From Asticcacaulis excentricus (lineage in GTDB: Bacteria > Pseudomonadota > Alphaproteobacteria > Caulobacterales > Caulobacteraceae): a stretch of DNA of 64,000 nucleotides. The stretch spans positions 219,501 through 283,500 of the forward strand of contig NZ_AP018828.1 in the NCBI RefSeq assembly GCF_003966695.1, given 5' to 3'. A program made the position numbers and the translations under genes. A model generated the notes under the pieces. That model did not search any database. It worked only from the letters and a program-made list of their open reading frames with translations, and was not told where the DNA came from. Positions 19,968-28,313 of this stretch are shown piece by piece (positions within the stretch are counted from its first letter, which is position 1; the number at the start of each line of letters is the position of its first letter).

Positions 19968-20522
19968 TTATTTTTTACGCACGTCGATCTCATCGACCAG
20001 ACGCTTGACCTGAGCTTCGATAAAGCTCAGCGTGCCTTCGTCGGTAAACACGCCGTCGGTAGTCTTTTTGTCGATAAAGGGCACGACCACCTCGGCGCCG
20101 CCCAGCGGATACGCGCCAATGGCCGCCAAAGTGCCGCGAATCTGCGATTGCGCCCGCACCCCGCCGGTTGAGGCCGGTGAGGTGGTTATAATCAGCGCCG
20201 GCTTTCCCGCCAGCGCCGCCTTGCCATAGGGACGCGACAGCCAGTCAATGAGGTTCTTGATGGACCCCGGCATGGCGTAGTTATATTCCGGGCTGCCGAT
20301 CAGAACGCCGTCCGCCGCCTGAACCTGCGCCCGCAGACGCGCCACGCCTTCCGGATAGGGCTCGACGTCAAGGTCCTGATTATAGACGGGAATATCGGCG
20401 ACTTCGGCGACTTCGATTTCGACACCGGCCGGGGCATTGGCCGCCAGGGTGCGCAGCAGGGCCGTCGTGTAGGACGCTTTGCGCAGCGAACCGGAAATGG
20501 CGATAAGCTTCGGGCTGGACAT
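19968..20522 (-). CDS. NADPH-dependent FMN reductase (ChrR/YieF-like)
   Basis: 184 residues of flavodoxin-like fold: KLIAISGSLRKASYTTALLRTL binds the FMN phosphate, and IGSPEYNYAMPGSIKNLIDWLSRP is the signature of the ChrR/azoreductase-type NADPH:FMN reductases. These cytoplasmic enzymes reduce quinones, chromate or azo dyes and limit oxidative stress. A 14-bp palindrome lies 25 bp upstream of the start and may bind a regulator. Confidence 0.9.
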   Translation of the reverse strand: MSSPKLIAISGSLRKASYTTALLRTLAANAPAGVEIEVAEVADIPVYNQDLDVEPYPEGVARLRAQVQAADGVLIGSPEYNYAMPGSIKNLIDWLSRPYGKAALAGKPALIITTSPASTGGVRAQSQIRGTLAAIGAYPLGGAEVVVPFIDKKTTDGVFTDEGTLSFIEAQVKRLVDEIDVRKK

Positions 20523-20546
20523 GGCAGTACCTCGCGTGATCTGTAA

Positions 20547-20560
20547 TGTAGTTAGCTACA
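20547..20560. promoter_or_regulatory. Palindrome upstream of the FMN reductase
   Basis: TGTAGTTAGCTACA has 5-bp perfect arms (TGTAG/CTACA) around a 4-base centre, located between the FMN reductase start and the divergent cation transporter. It could be an operator for either; the cognate regulator is not in the window. Confidence 0.4.
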
Positions 20561-20659
20561 CATAGGCCGGGCCTGACGGGGCTGCAACCCTGATCGGGAT
20601 AATAGCTTGCACCCGGCTGATGAAAAGGCGCAAGCTGTCTGCCTGCTGAACGAGGTCCT

Positions 20660-21322
20660 ATGTCCGCGCATTCCCATCATCACGATCATGATCATGGCCC
20701 TCACGATCATGGGCACGATCATCACGGCCACAGCCACGACATAGGCCCGGCGACCGATCCCGCCTATCGCCGGGCCCTGTGGTGGGTGATGGCCATCAAT
20801 GCCGTGATGTTCTTCGTCGAAATCGGGGCCGGCCTGCAAAGCCAGTCGAAAGCGCTGCTGGCCGATTCGCTCGACTTTGCCGGGGACGCGGCCAATATCG
20901 CCCTGAGTCTGTTTGTGCTGACGGCGGCGGTCAGGGTGCGGGCCAAGGCGTCGCTGCTCAAGGCGGCCAGCATGTTCGGGTTCGCCTTGTGGATCATGGG
21001 CACGACCCTGTGGCAGGTCTATACGGGGGATGTGCCGCGCGCCGAGGTGATGGGCCTGATCAGTCTTCTGGCGGTCGCGGCCAATGTCGGCTCGGCGCTG
21101 CTGCTGTGGAAGTACCGCGAAGGCGATTCCAACGTGATGTCGGTGTGGCTGTGTACGCGCAACGACGCCATTGGCAATCTGATGGTGCTGGGGGCGGCGG
21201 TCGGTGTGTATTTCACGCAGAATACGCTGCCCGACGCCATTGTGGCCCTGATTATGGTGGCCATGGGCCTTCAGGCGGCGGTGCGTATCACGGAACGGGC
21301 CTGGGCGGAATTGAAGGGGTAG
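20660..21322 (+). CDS. Cation diffusion facilitator-type transporter with His-rich tail
   Basis: 220 residues. The first 27 are almost entirely His, Asp and Gly (HSHHHDHDHGPHDHGHDHHGH), a metal-binding tail. About five to six membrane helices follow, with acidic metal-site residues in LADSLDFAGDAANIAL and CTRNDAIGNLMV, typical of CDF zinc/cobalt exporters. The protein ends shortly after the last helix, so the usual cytoplasmic CDF C-terminal domain is absent. Probably exports divalent metals across the inner membrane; the ion is not known. Confidence 0.85.
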   Translation: MSAHSHHHDHDHGPHDHGHDHHGHSHDIGPATDPAYRRALWWVMAINAVMFFVEIGAGLQSQSKALLADSLDFAGDAANIALSLFVLTAAVRVRAKASLLKAASMFGFALWIMGTTLWQVYTGDVPRAEVMGLISLLAVAANVGSALLLWKYREGDSNVMSVWLCTRNDAIGNLMVLGAAVGVYFTQNTLPDAIVALIMVAMGLQAAVRITERAWAELKG

Positions 21323-21323
21323 A

Positions 21324-21887
21324 TCAGAGGCCCAGACCCCGCAAACGCGCGCGCAGTTGCGGCACGATTTCACCTTCGAACCACGGGTGACGGCTCAGCC
21401 ACAGGCGGTTACGCGGCGAGGGGTGCACCAGCGGAAAAAACGCGCCGTACTGATCCGCCTGCCGCACCCGCTCGGTCAGGCTGAGACGATCCGCCAAATA
21501 ATAGCCCTGCGCATAGGCCCCGATCAGCAGGGTCAGTTCGATATGCGGTAAGGTCTGCCGCACCCGTGCGTGCCACAGGGGGGCGCATTCCGGGCGCGGG
21601 GGATTGTCGCCGCTCTTTCCCCGTCCGGGATAGCACAGGCCCATCGGCAGGATGGCGAAGCGGCTCTGGTCATAGAAGGCCTCCGGTGTCACCTGCATCC
21701 AGTCGCGCAGGCGCTGACCCGACGCATCGTCCCACGGAATGCCCGAGGCGTGGACCTTCGTGCCCGGTGCCTGACCGACGATCAGCACGCGCGCGGCGGG
21801 GTCGGCGGCACGCAGCACCGGCCGTGGCCCCAAAGGCAGGTGCGCTTCGCACACCCGGCAGGCGGCAATGTCGTCGAGCAGGCTCAA
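21324..21887 (-). CDS. Uracil-DNA glycosylase family protein
   Basis: 187 residues. The motif IVGQAPGTKVHASGIPWDDASGQRLRDWM is the first glycosylase loop of a bacterial UDG superfamily branch; LPMGLCYPGRGKSGDNPPRPECAPLWH and the final PLVHPSPRNRLWLSRHPWFE supply the other active-site strands. N-terminal CRVC and a later Cys could hold a metal, but a four-Cys iron-sulfur cluster is not evident. It should excise uracil or a related damaged base, though activity is unproven for this branch. Its ATG overlaps the stop of the SRAP gene (ATGA). Confidence 0.82.
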   Translation of the reverse strand: MSLLDDIAACRVCEAHLPLGPRPVLRAADPAARVLIVGQAPGTKVHASGIPWDDASGQRLRDWMQVTPEAFYDQSRFAILPMGLCYPGRGKSGDNPPRPECAPLWHARVRQTLPHIELTLLIGAYAQGYYLADRLSLTERVRQADQYGAFFPLVHPSPRNRLWLSRHPWFEGEIVPQLRARLRGLGL

Positions 21888-22453
21888 AACAGCGTGTCCT
21901 GCACCGGGGCGGCGTCATCATCGACAATATCGAACAGGTCATCGGGCGGCACGGCCGGATCGAAGAGGCTATTGTCGAGCCAGCCCTGCCATTGCCGACG
22001 CCCGACCATCACCGGTTCGCGGTCATGCAAGGCAGCCATCTGGGCACGCGCCGGGCGGGTCAGTATGGTGAAGGTGTCGCCTTCCCACAGCCCGGCCAGC
22101 ACCAGCGGCTCGCCATCGCGGCGCGTGATGCGGTGGCGGCGACCCTGATGCCATTCATAAAAACCGGCCACCGGCACGAGCGCGTGACGCCGGGCAAAGG
22201 CGTCGCGGAAGGTCGGCTTTTCGGCTGCGGTTTCGATACGCGCATTGAAGGTCGCGGCTTTCGGCGTCGCCTTCGCCCAGCCGGGGATCAGCCCCCAGCG
22301 CGCGTGCATCAGGCGCGGTCCGGCGGTGACGATGGGGTAGGCGTCGGTGGGCTTCACCACATCGTTGAGTACCTCAGCCACAGCCTCATCGGTCATGCCG
22401 AGGCTGATCAGAAAGTCGCGCCACGCTTTCAGGGCCAGGAATTGTCCGCACAT
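21884..22453 (-). CDS. SOS response-associated peptidase (SRAP, YedK/HMCES)
   Basis: 189 residues from the ATG at 22453, chosen because the catalytic cysteine must be residue 2 (MCGQFLAL). The other active-site residues are Asn70 (TFNARIET), Glu100 (GFYEWH) and His143 (ALHDREPV). YedK/HMCES proteins form a covalent thiazolidine link to abasic sites in single-stranded DNA and protect them. The downstream UDG-like gene, translationally coupled, would generate such sites, making a coherent repair pair. An in-frame extension to 22549 is rejected. Confidence 0.93.
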   Translation of the reverse strand: MCGQFLALKAWRDFLISLGMTDEAVAEVLNDVVKPTDAYPIVTAGPRLMHARWGLIPGWAKATPKAATFNARIETAAEKPTFRDAFARRHALVPVAGFYEWHQGRRHRITRRDGEPLVLAGLWEGDTFTILTRPARAQMAALHDREPVMVGRRQWQGWLDNSLFDPAVPPDDLFDIVDDDAAPVQDTLF

Positions 22454-22526
22454 GGGATCAGTATAGAGGGCCGCACGCCCGAAACAAGACTCGCGCCGCG
22501 CATCGTTTTTCGTTAGGGAGGGCGGC

Positions 22527-23294
22527 ATGTCTGCACCCTTTACCCGCATCTATGACGGCGCTGAGCCGATCCGCCTCAACAAATGGCTGGCGCAATCGGG
22601 CGTCTGTTCGCGACGCGAAGCCGACGCCTTTATCGCCGACGGGCTGGTCAGCGTCGAGGGCGAGGTGGTGCGCGATGCGGGGCGCAAGGTCGAGGCGGGG
22701 CAGAGCGTCAGCTTCAATCCGCAGGCGCAGGCCTCGCTCGATGCCAAGCTGACGGTGGTCTATCATAAGCCGGTGGGCATTGTGTCGGGGCAGCCCGAAG
22801 CGGGTGAGACTCCGGCGGTGCGTATGATCCGCCGCCCGAACCACTGGGGGCAGCTTACCCAATGGCCTAATCAGGACTCCAAGCTGGCGCCGGTCGGGCG
22901 GCTGGATAAGGACTCGCGCGGGCTTTTGATCCTGTCGGAGGACGGCGTCCTGGCCAAGGCGATTATCGGGCCGGACAGCGAGCTGGAGAAGGACTATACG
23001 GTGCGCGTGCGCGGGCCCATTTTTGAGGCCAAGTTGAAATGGCTGAGGCACGGGCTGGAGCTGGACGGGCGCAAACTGAAACCCGCCGTGGTCGAGCAGG
23101 TGGGGGAGCAGACCCTGCGCTTTATCCTGAAGGAAGGCCGCAACCGTCAGATCCGCCGCATGTGCGACATGTGCGAACTGCGGGTTCTCGACCTCTACCG
23201 CTCGCGCATCGGGCCGGTGGAGATCGGCGACCTGCCCGAAGGCCAGTGGCGGCTGCTGACGCCGCAGGAGCGGGCGGCCTTGCTGCGTGGGTGA
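22527..23294 (+). CDS. rluF: 23S rRNA pseudouridine synthase RluF/RsuA family
   Basis: 255 residues: an N-terminal S4 RNA-binding domain (RLNKWLAQSGVCSRREADAFIADGLVSVEG) and a pseudouridine synthase domain with the catalytic GRLDKDSRGLL (Asp127) and the C-terminal KEGRNRQIRRMCDMCELRVLDLYRSRIGPV. RluF modifies U2604 of 23S rRNA in E. coli; the exact target here is inferred from similarity and could be that of another RsuA-family member. GGGAGGG precedes the ATG. Divergent from the SRAP gene with 73 bp between. Confidence 0.88.
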   Translation: MSAPFTRIYDGAEPIRLNKWLAQSGVCSRREADAFIADGLVSVEGEVVRDAGRKVEAGQSVSFNPQAQASLDAKLTVVYHKPVGIVSGQPEAGETPAVRMIRRPNHWGQLTQWPNQDSKLAPVGRLDKDSRGLLILSEDGVLAKAIIGPDSELEKDYTVRVRGPIFEAKLKWLRHGLELDGRKLKPAVVEQVGEQTLRFILKEGRNRQIRRMCDMCELRVLDLYRSRIGPVEIGDLPEGQWRLLTPQERAALLRG

Positions 23295-23429
23295 CGTTCT
23301 CTACAGGCTCCAAAAATATCGCCGCTGTTTTTTGATCACTTGAGCATTACAGATTCAGCACTTCGGCTTGTGTCGATACGCCCATCGAGTCACAATACCA
23401 ACCGCAAGGACATGGGGGTGCTGTTCGAT

Positions 23430-23888
23430 ATGATTATTTCAAAATGTTCATACATAAAATTAATTGTAGCTCTGCCCTTTTTTAGTCTGTTGGCGTTTAC
23501 ATGGCCTGTTTTGTCTTTTTATCAATTTGTACTGGGAGTGAAATTTATCAATCAATCAAAGGAATTTTCCCTTATAATTCTCTCAATAATCAGTTTGTAC
23601 CCAATCTGGGTTTTCACTTTGATTTTGATAAGGGCCTCAATATATGGGGGTGCATTTCTATTTTTGAAAAATGGAAAAATTTGCTATTTGAGTCAATTAT
23701 TCAAAAGTTTTTCTATATCAGATATTAAATCGGTTTCCGTTAAAGTATTTAATTATGGCTTTTATAAGCAAAACTCTATAAAAATTGAGCTTGAGTCTGG
23801 AAAGGTGAAATATATTCCGGCTTCTATTCTCAGGGATAAGCCGATTGTTATTTCTAACAAAATAAGCGAAATATTATCGAGCCATTAG
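23430..23888 (+). CDS. AT-rich membrane protein of unknown function
   Basis: About 152 residues from the ATG at 23430 (an ATG at 23412 and a TTG at 23340 are in frame). Two hydrophobic segments (IKLIVALPFFSLLAFTWPVL and FSLIILSIISLYPIWVFTLI) precede a soluble tail with a PH-like beta pattern (KNGKICYLSQLF, SIKIELESGKVKYIPASIL). The stretch 23430-23885 is strikingly AT-rich compared with its GC-rich surroundings, and the codon use is A/T-ending, which suggests recent acquisition. No mobile-element gene is adjacent. I cannot name the family. Confidence 0.65.
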   Translation: MIISKCSYIKLIVALPFFSLLAFTWPVLSFYQFVLGVKFINQSKEFSLIILSIISLYPIWVFTLILIRASIYGGAFLFLKNGKICYLSQLFKSFSISDIKSVSVKVFNYGFYKQNSIKIELESGKVKYIPASILRDKPIVISNKISEILSSH

Positions 23889-23922
23889 GGATCGGCGAAC
23901 CGCCCGCCGGAGGCGCTTTCGG

Positions 23923-24492
23923 TTACTTCGCTGCCCGGAAGCAGCTTGCCACGTGGTCATCGACCAGACCGACGGCCTGCATATAGGCGTAGAGGATGGT
24001 GGAGCCGACAAAGCTCATGCCGCGCTTTTTGAGGTCTTTCGACAGGGCGTCGGACACGGGCGTTGAGGCGGGCACATCGCGCAGGGTTTGCGGGCGGTTG
24101 CGCTGCGGCTGCCCCCCGACAAAGCCCCACAGATAGGCGTCGAATGACCCGAACTCTTTTTGAATGGCCATAAAGGCGCGGGCGTTTTTACGCACCGATG
24201 CGATTTTGAGGCGGTTGCGGATAATGCCGTCGTCGTGCATCCGCGCCTCTAACTCTTCGTCGCTCAGCGCGGCGCAGGCGGCGACGTCGAAGTGTTTGAA
24301 GGCGGCACGGTAGGCGTCGCGGCGTTTGAGGATGGTTTCCCAGTTGAGCCCGGCCTGTGCGCCTTCAAGGATCAGCATTTCAAACAGCAGACGGTCGTCG
24401 TGGACCGGCACGCCCCATTCGTGGTCGTGGTAATGCACATAGTGGGGCTTGCTTTCGTTGACCCAGCCGCAGCGTGTCCGTCCGTCGCTCAT
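23923..24492 (-). CDS. tag: DNA-3-methyladenine glycosylase I
   Basis: 189 residues from the ATG at 24492, eight bases after AGGAGG. MSDGRTRCGWVNESKPHYVHYHDHEWGVPVHDDRLLFEMLILEGAQAGLNW is the Tag N-terminus; Cys8 and the C-terminal His and Cys in DDHVASCF correspond to the structural zinc ligands of E. coli Tag, and RMHDDGIIRNRLKI is the helix-hairpin-helix region. The enzyme removes 3-methyladenine from alkylated DNA. The open frame continues 62 codons upstream but that part is intergenic repeat sequence. Confidence 0.95.
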   Translation of the reverse strand: MSDGRTRCGWVNESKPHYVHYHDHEWGVPVHDDRLLFEMLILEGAQAGLNWETILKRRDAYRAAFKHFDVAACAALSDEELEARMHDDGIIRNRLKIASVRKNARAFMAIQKEFGSFDAYLWGFVGGQPQRNRPQTLRDVPASTPVSDALSKDLKKRGMSFVGSTILYAYMQAVGLVDDHVASCFRAAK

Positions 24493-24506
24493 TATGGTCT
24501 CCTCCT

Positions 24507-24574
24507 GAGCGCATGCCAAAACGTGTGAAACGGTTTTTGGACTCACATGCGCGATCAAACACAAGATCAGCGCA
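24507..24574. repeat. Diverged copy of the dispersed palindromic element
   Basis: GAGCGCATGCCAAAACGTGT, then GAAACGGTTTTTGGACTCA and CATGCGCGATCAAACAC, matches position by position the first half of the 106-bp elements at 39506 and 43793 (GAGCGCATTCCGAAAAGTGT, then CAACGGTTTTCGGAATCA). The change at several stem positions is mostly compensated, keeping the hairpin. It lies just upstream of tag. Confidence 0.7.
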
Positions 24575-25117
24575 GGTTTAGCCCATTTGGCGCGTATTAG
24601 TGTCAGCATAAGCGCGACCTCGCCCGTAAATCCGCAAAACTTTTGCAGGCAATGTGGACTTTGAGTCATGGCCCTCATTTCCGGTCCTTATGCAGCCCTG
24701 ACAAATGCCGAGGCCCAACACATGCCGGACTTATGCGCGGCGATGCGTCACCGGTCGCTGTTCGCGCAAATGCGGCCCGGCACGCGGAAAATTGTCTTCA
24801 CAGGACAAGGTCTTAAGCGACATGCGCGACGCGCTGCGGCCATCGCGCGGCGCAAGTGCGGCGGTGCGCGGGCGATTACGGCCAAAGCGTGTTTTACCCG
24901 AAGGTGACACGCGCAGGGCGTGCTTCCCGATGGTTTACTTACCCCCCGACCCGTAGCCTGAAACTCAGCCGGGGCGCTGTTGAGCCACACAGCTTGAACG
25001 CCCAGCACGCAGGCTTTGTTACTGCAAAGTCACCGGCTGGTCTTTCTGTTCGCACCGGATGCGCGGATGGAAAGCGCCACGGACACACATTCAACCGGAA
25101 CCGAAAGGAACCCCACC
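24575..25117. other. Gene-poor interval of about 540 bp
   Basis: No convincing gene is seen between tag and the next secreted protein. Short frames on both strands lack ribosome-binding sites and have Arg/Ala-rich shadow compositions. The last 30 bp contain the AAAGGAA ribosome-binding site of the downstream gene. The interval probably holds its promoter. Confidence 0.5.
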
Positions 25118-25621
25118 ATGACCCGCTTTAACCTGACGACCAAGATCGCCGCCTTCGCCATTGCCGGTGCTGCCCTCTCCATCACCCCGGCCCTGGCGCA
25201 GACCGCGCCTTCGACTTCCCAACCTTCGACTTCCCAACCTTCGACTTCAATGCCTTCGACCGACGCGACCGCGACCGCCGAAGCGCCGGCCGCCTCCACC
25301 ACCCTGACCGGCAAGATCGCCGCCGCGGGTCAGAAGGCCGGCACCTTCACGCTTCAGGTTGGCGAAGCCCCTTCGGCCAAGGAAATCGCCGTTGACGCTT
25401 CGGCCGCGACCTCTGACGGTCAGCCCTTCGCCATCGGTGATGAAGTGACGGTGACGGGTACGCTGAGCGCCGATCAGACGGCCCTGAAGGCCTCTACACT
25501 GGCCAAGTCGGGCGCTTCGGCGACCTCGGCCCCGGTGGACTCGTCGGCTTCGGATATGTCGGCCTCGCCGTCCACCGAACCGGCTCCGGCCACTGAACCG
25601 GCCAGCAAGCCGGTTCAGTAA
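25118..25621 (+). CDS. Exported protein with Ser/Thr/Pro-rich ends
   Basis: 167 residues with a signal peptide (TTKIAAFAIAGAALSITPALAQ). It is followed by a repeated PSTSQ segment, a central beta-rich domain (about 60-130) with TGKIAAAGQKAGTFTLQVGE, IAVDASAAT, FAIGDEVTVTGTLSADQTALKASTLAK, which resembles an OB or DUF5666-like fold, and a Ser/Pro/Ala-rich tail. The ATG at 25118 has AAAGGA nine bases upstream. A strong terminator hairpin follows. Periplasmic or secreted, function unknown. Confidence 0.75.
   Translation: MTRFNLTTKIAAFAIAGAALSITPALAQTAPSTSQPSTSQPSTSMPSTDATATAEAPAASTTLTGKIAAAGQKAGTFTLQVGEAPSAKEIAVDASAATSDGQPFAIGDEVTVTGTLSADQTALKASTLAKSGASATSAPVDSSASDMSASPSTEPAPATEPASKPVQ
25208..25260 (+). 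repeat. 15-bp tandem repeat inside the exported protein gene
   Basis: The unit CCTTCGACTTCCCAA occurs twice exactly and a third time with two changes, then decays. It encodes PSTSQ repeats right after the signal peptide. Slippage here would change the linker length without a frameshift because the unit is 15 bp. Confidence 0.85.
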
Positions 25622-25626
25622 ACCAC

Positions 25627-25670
25627 TTAGAGCCATTCGTCGGCTAAGTTGAGCCGCCGAATGGCTCTAA
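25627..25670. terminator. Intrinsic terminator of the exported protein gene
   Basis: Stem TTAGAGCCATTCG-T-CGGCT / AGCCG-C-CGAATGGCTCTAA with a 6-nt loop, one internal mismatch, and TTATTT after it. Confidence 0.85.
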
Positions 25671-25681
25671 TTATTTCTAAC

Positions 25682-25722
25682 GCCTCATGCCGAAAAGTGG
25701 TGTCCACTTTTCGGCATGAGGC
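25682..25722. repeat. Perfect palindromic hairpin of the dispersed repeat family
   Basis: GCCTCATGCCGAAAAGTGG / CCACTTTTCGGCATGAGGC with a 3-nt loop: 19 bp of perfect stem. The core CCGAAAAGTGG is shared with the hairpins at 34385, 39506, 43793 and 48524. Confidence 0.85.
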
Positions 25723-25735
25723 TCTAGCTTAACCG

Positions 25736-25834
25736 GTGCCCCGTGTGGGCATCGGTCAGCCCCGCCACCCCCACGGGCACTGAGGGCAGAAACGAAAGCC
25801 CCGTCCGGTTACGCACCGGGCGGGGCTTTTTGAT
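25736..25834 (+). ncRNA. Candidate small RNA ending in an intrinsic terminator
   Basis: Two hairpins follow each other. The first pairs GTGCCCCGTGTGGG (25736) with CCCCCACGGGCAC (25768-25780). The second, AAAGCCCCGTCCGGT / ACCGGGCGGGGCTTT (25795-25829), ends in T5 on the plus strand, the form of an intrinsic terminator. No coding gene lies upstream that needs it, since the previous gene has its own terminator at 25627. It could instead terminate readthrough or weakly terminate the receptor gene on the other strand. No known RNA family recognised. Confidence 0.4.
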
Positions 25835-25907
25835 GTGTCGAGAGGCGGTGCGGTTGACCACACGAATGGTGTTAGGGCCGACTGATTCCTGTAGAAATCA
25901 TTCCGCC

Positions 25908-28313
25908 CTAAAAATGCCGGTTGACCGAAAGCCAAAACGTACGCGGCCTTAGCGGCGTATTCTGTGATGCGGTGTCCAGCGCGAAGGGATTACCATAGGC
26001 AAAGCTGTTGCTCTTGTTGCCCGTCGCATTGGTGACGCGAAGGGCGACCGTATAGGGCCCCAGATCGGCGCTGCTGCTGAGGTCGAGATTGGTGTAGCCC
26101 TTCATGCGGATCACCCGCGTGATACCGTAGTTGAGCGGAGAGCCGTCGCGATACGATAGCACCGCCGTATTTTCGAGCGGCAGTCGCCACAGTCGCCGTC
26201 GCCACTGGGTGGTGAGACTGACCATGTGCGGCGAAATATAGGGCATCCCTTCTTCCAGCACCTTGGGATAGAGGGGATTGGTCTTATACAGGTTGGGATC
26301 GCTGAACTGCGCGCGTAACTGCACCGCCAGGGTGTCGCGCGGCCGCCAGCCGCCTTCGATTTCAAGGCCGGTGTTCCGCGCATCGCCAATATTGAGCGTC
26401 ACGGGCAGGCCGGTAGCGCGTAACTGATCCGACTGAATATCGCGCCATTCGATATGATAGAGGGCGGCATCGACCCGCAGTCGGCCACCCGGGGCACGGT
26501 ATTTCATGCCCGCCTCGATACTGTGCAGGCGGTCGCCCTGATAGGTGGCGGGGATAATGGTCTTCTGTGCCGTGGTGGTATTGAAACCCCCGGTGCGGAA
26601 CCCGTCCGACGACAGGGCGTACAGCATCAAAGTGCTCGAGGGCTGATAGCTCAGCATCAGTTCGTGCGTCACCGGGGTCGCGTTGATGACGCCGGTAATG
26701 CGGCCCGACGGGGCATAGTCCACAAGGCGCACTCGGGCAATGTCGCTCAGCGTGCGGTGACGCGATCTTTGCGCCCGCAAGCCCGCCGAGAGTGACCATT
26801 TGGGCGCAAAATCCCAGGTGACCTTGGCAAAGGCGGCCAGGTCGTCGATGCGGTCGGAGCGGTCCTCATCATAGAGGGTGCGCCGCGTAAAGACGTCGAT
26901 CAGCAGGGGGGTGAAGCTTTCTTCGCTTCGGGCCGCAAACACCCCGGCCAGCCAGCGCAGCGGACGGTCGGGCGGCGACACGTAACTGGCTTCGACACTG
27001 GACAGGCGAATGGTCTGGTCTTCCTCGAAAAAGAGGACGCCCGAATTGGGGATGGTGACGTAGCGCCCGATCGGTTGCGCGTCATAGCCGGAGTGAATCT
27101 TGTGACGCAGGCGGTTGAGCGCCAGCCGCCACGTCCCTGAAGGCGTTTCGCGCGTCACGCCGATCGCCAGGTTCTGAAAGATATTGTCGTGCGGTTCGGC
27201 CAGAGACAGGGCGCGGCGGTACGGGCCCATGCGCCCCACCACGTACTGGCTGTTGGACGATCGCAGATCCTGCACGGTCAGGGTCGAATCGAGCGTCAGG
27301 GTAGGGGTCGCCTGCCATTTGAACGAAAAGCGTCCGCCGGAACGTTCGGTATCGTTGCTGGCGTTTTTAGTCAGCGCCTCATCCTTGATAAATCCGGCCG
27401 ATTTTTCGTCCCACACGACGGCGCGCAGGGCGGCGTCGCCCGGCAGGGGTAGGTTGATCATGCCGGTGGTGCGCCAAGACGGCTTGCCCTCAGAGGCGGT
27501 GCCGAGCGCGACTCCGGCTTCGGCTTCGAAATGACCGAGTTGTGGCTTGTTAGTGACCAGTCGCACAACGCCGGACAGCGCGCCCTGACCATACAGATTG
27601 CCCTGCGGCCCCTTAAGGACTTCGAGGCGCGCCATATCGACCAGCAGCAGGTCAGGGTCCGGCGCATTGTAGGTGATGGGGGTGTCGTCGAGATAGAGGC
27701 CGACCATCGACTGGGTGCGCCCGGTCAGCACGCTGTCGGACACGCCACGCAGGAAGATCTTGTCACGACCAGGGCCCAGATTGGTCACCGTCATGCCGGA
27801 CACGTGCGCGGCCAGGCTCGACAGGTCGGTATCATTGCCGGACAAAAGCGGCGGGGCCACCAAACTGATCCCGGCGGGGGTGTCAAACATACGGCTGGGG
27901 TGGCGGACCACGATCAGCGGAATATCGTCGGTGGACGGCAGCGGCGTGGGGCGAACCGCCGGGCGGGGCTGTGTGGGGCGCGTCTCACGCACCAGCCTGA
28001 AGGTTACCGCATCGACGCGCTCGACGCGGCAGCGGCTGCCCAGGACCAGCTTTCGCAGGGCCGTATGTGCGGAAAAGCGGCCTTTCAGGGGGCGCGCGGA
28101 CGCGTCGCATTGCGCCGGATCGACCCCACCGACGGAAATACCGCTGCGAGCCGCCAGTGTGATCAGGGCTTGCGGCAGGGGTGCGGCGGGGAGGTTGAAA
28201 TCGTAGGCACGATCAGCCGCCCGTGCAACGGGCGCGCAAAGCAGAGACGTGCAGAAACTAACGGTCAGAAGCCCGGCGGCGAAGATAGATGGCGTCTGGC
28301 GTCGTGCGGGCAT
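25908..28313 (-). CDS. TonB-dependent receptor with N-terminal STN signalling domain
   Basis: 801 residues. Signal peptide (IFAAGLLTVSFCTSLLCAPVARA), then an STN domain (about 35-105: FNLPAAPLPQALITLAARSGISVGG), a plug domain with IFLRGVSDSVLTGRTQSMVGLYLDDTPI and VLKGPQGNLYGQGALSGVVRLVTNKP, and a beta-barrel ending in SFWLSVNRHF-type terminal phenylalanine. The STN domain contacts a FecR anti-sigma factor, and the fecR and fecI genes lie immediately upstream, so this is a transducing receptor for a siderophore or other ligand at the outer membrane. The ligand is unknown. The start overlaps the fecR 3' end by 56 bp. Confidence 0.93.
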   Translation of the reverse strand: MPARRQTPSIFAAGLLTVSFCTSLLCAPVARAADRAYDFNLPAAPLPQALITLAARSGISVGGVDPAQCDASARPLKGRFSAHTALRKLVLGSRCRVERVDAVTFRLVRETRPTQPRPAVRPTPLPSTDDIPLIVVRHPSRMFDTPAGISLVAPPLLSGNDTDLSSLAAHVSGMTVTNLGPGRDKIFLRGVSDSVLTGRTQSMVGLYLDDTPITYNAPDPDLLLVDMARLEVLKGPQGNLYGQGALSGVVRLVTNKPQLGHFEAEAGVALGTASEGKPSWRTTGMINLPLPGDAALRAVVWDEKSAGFIKDEALTKNASNDTERSGGRFSFKWQATPTLTLDSTLTVQDLRSSNSQYVVGRMGPYRRALSLAEPHDNIFQNLAIGVTRETPSGTWRLALNRLRHKIHSGYDAQPIGRYVTIPNSGVLFFEEDQTIRLSSVEASYVSPPDRPLRWLAGVFAARSEESFTPLLIDVFTRRTLYDEDRSDRIDDLAAFAKVTWDFAPKWSLSAGLRAQRSRHRTLSDIARVRLVDYAPSGRITGVINATPVTHELMLSYQPSSTLMLYALSSDGFRTGGFNTTTAQKTIIPATYQGDRLHSIEAGMKYRAPGGRLRVDAALYHIEWRDIQSDQLRATGLPVTLNIGDARNTGLEIEGGWRPRDTLAVQLRAQFSDPNLYKTNPLYPKVLEEGMPYISPHMVSLTTQWRRRLWRLPLENTAVLSYRDGSPLNYGITRVIRMKGYTNLDLSSSADLGPYTVALRVTNATGNKSNSFAYGNPFALDTASQNTPLRPRTFWLSVNRHF

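Noticed and set aside
24658-25008. Short overlapping frames on both strands upstream of the exported protein
   Set aside because: They overlap each other, lack ribosome-binding sites and have shadow composition.
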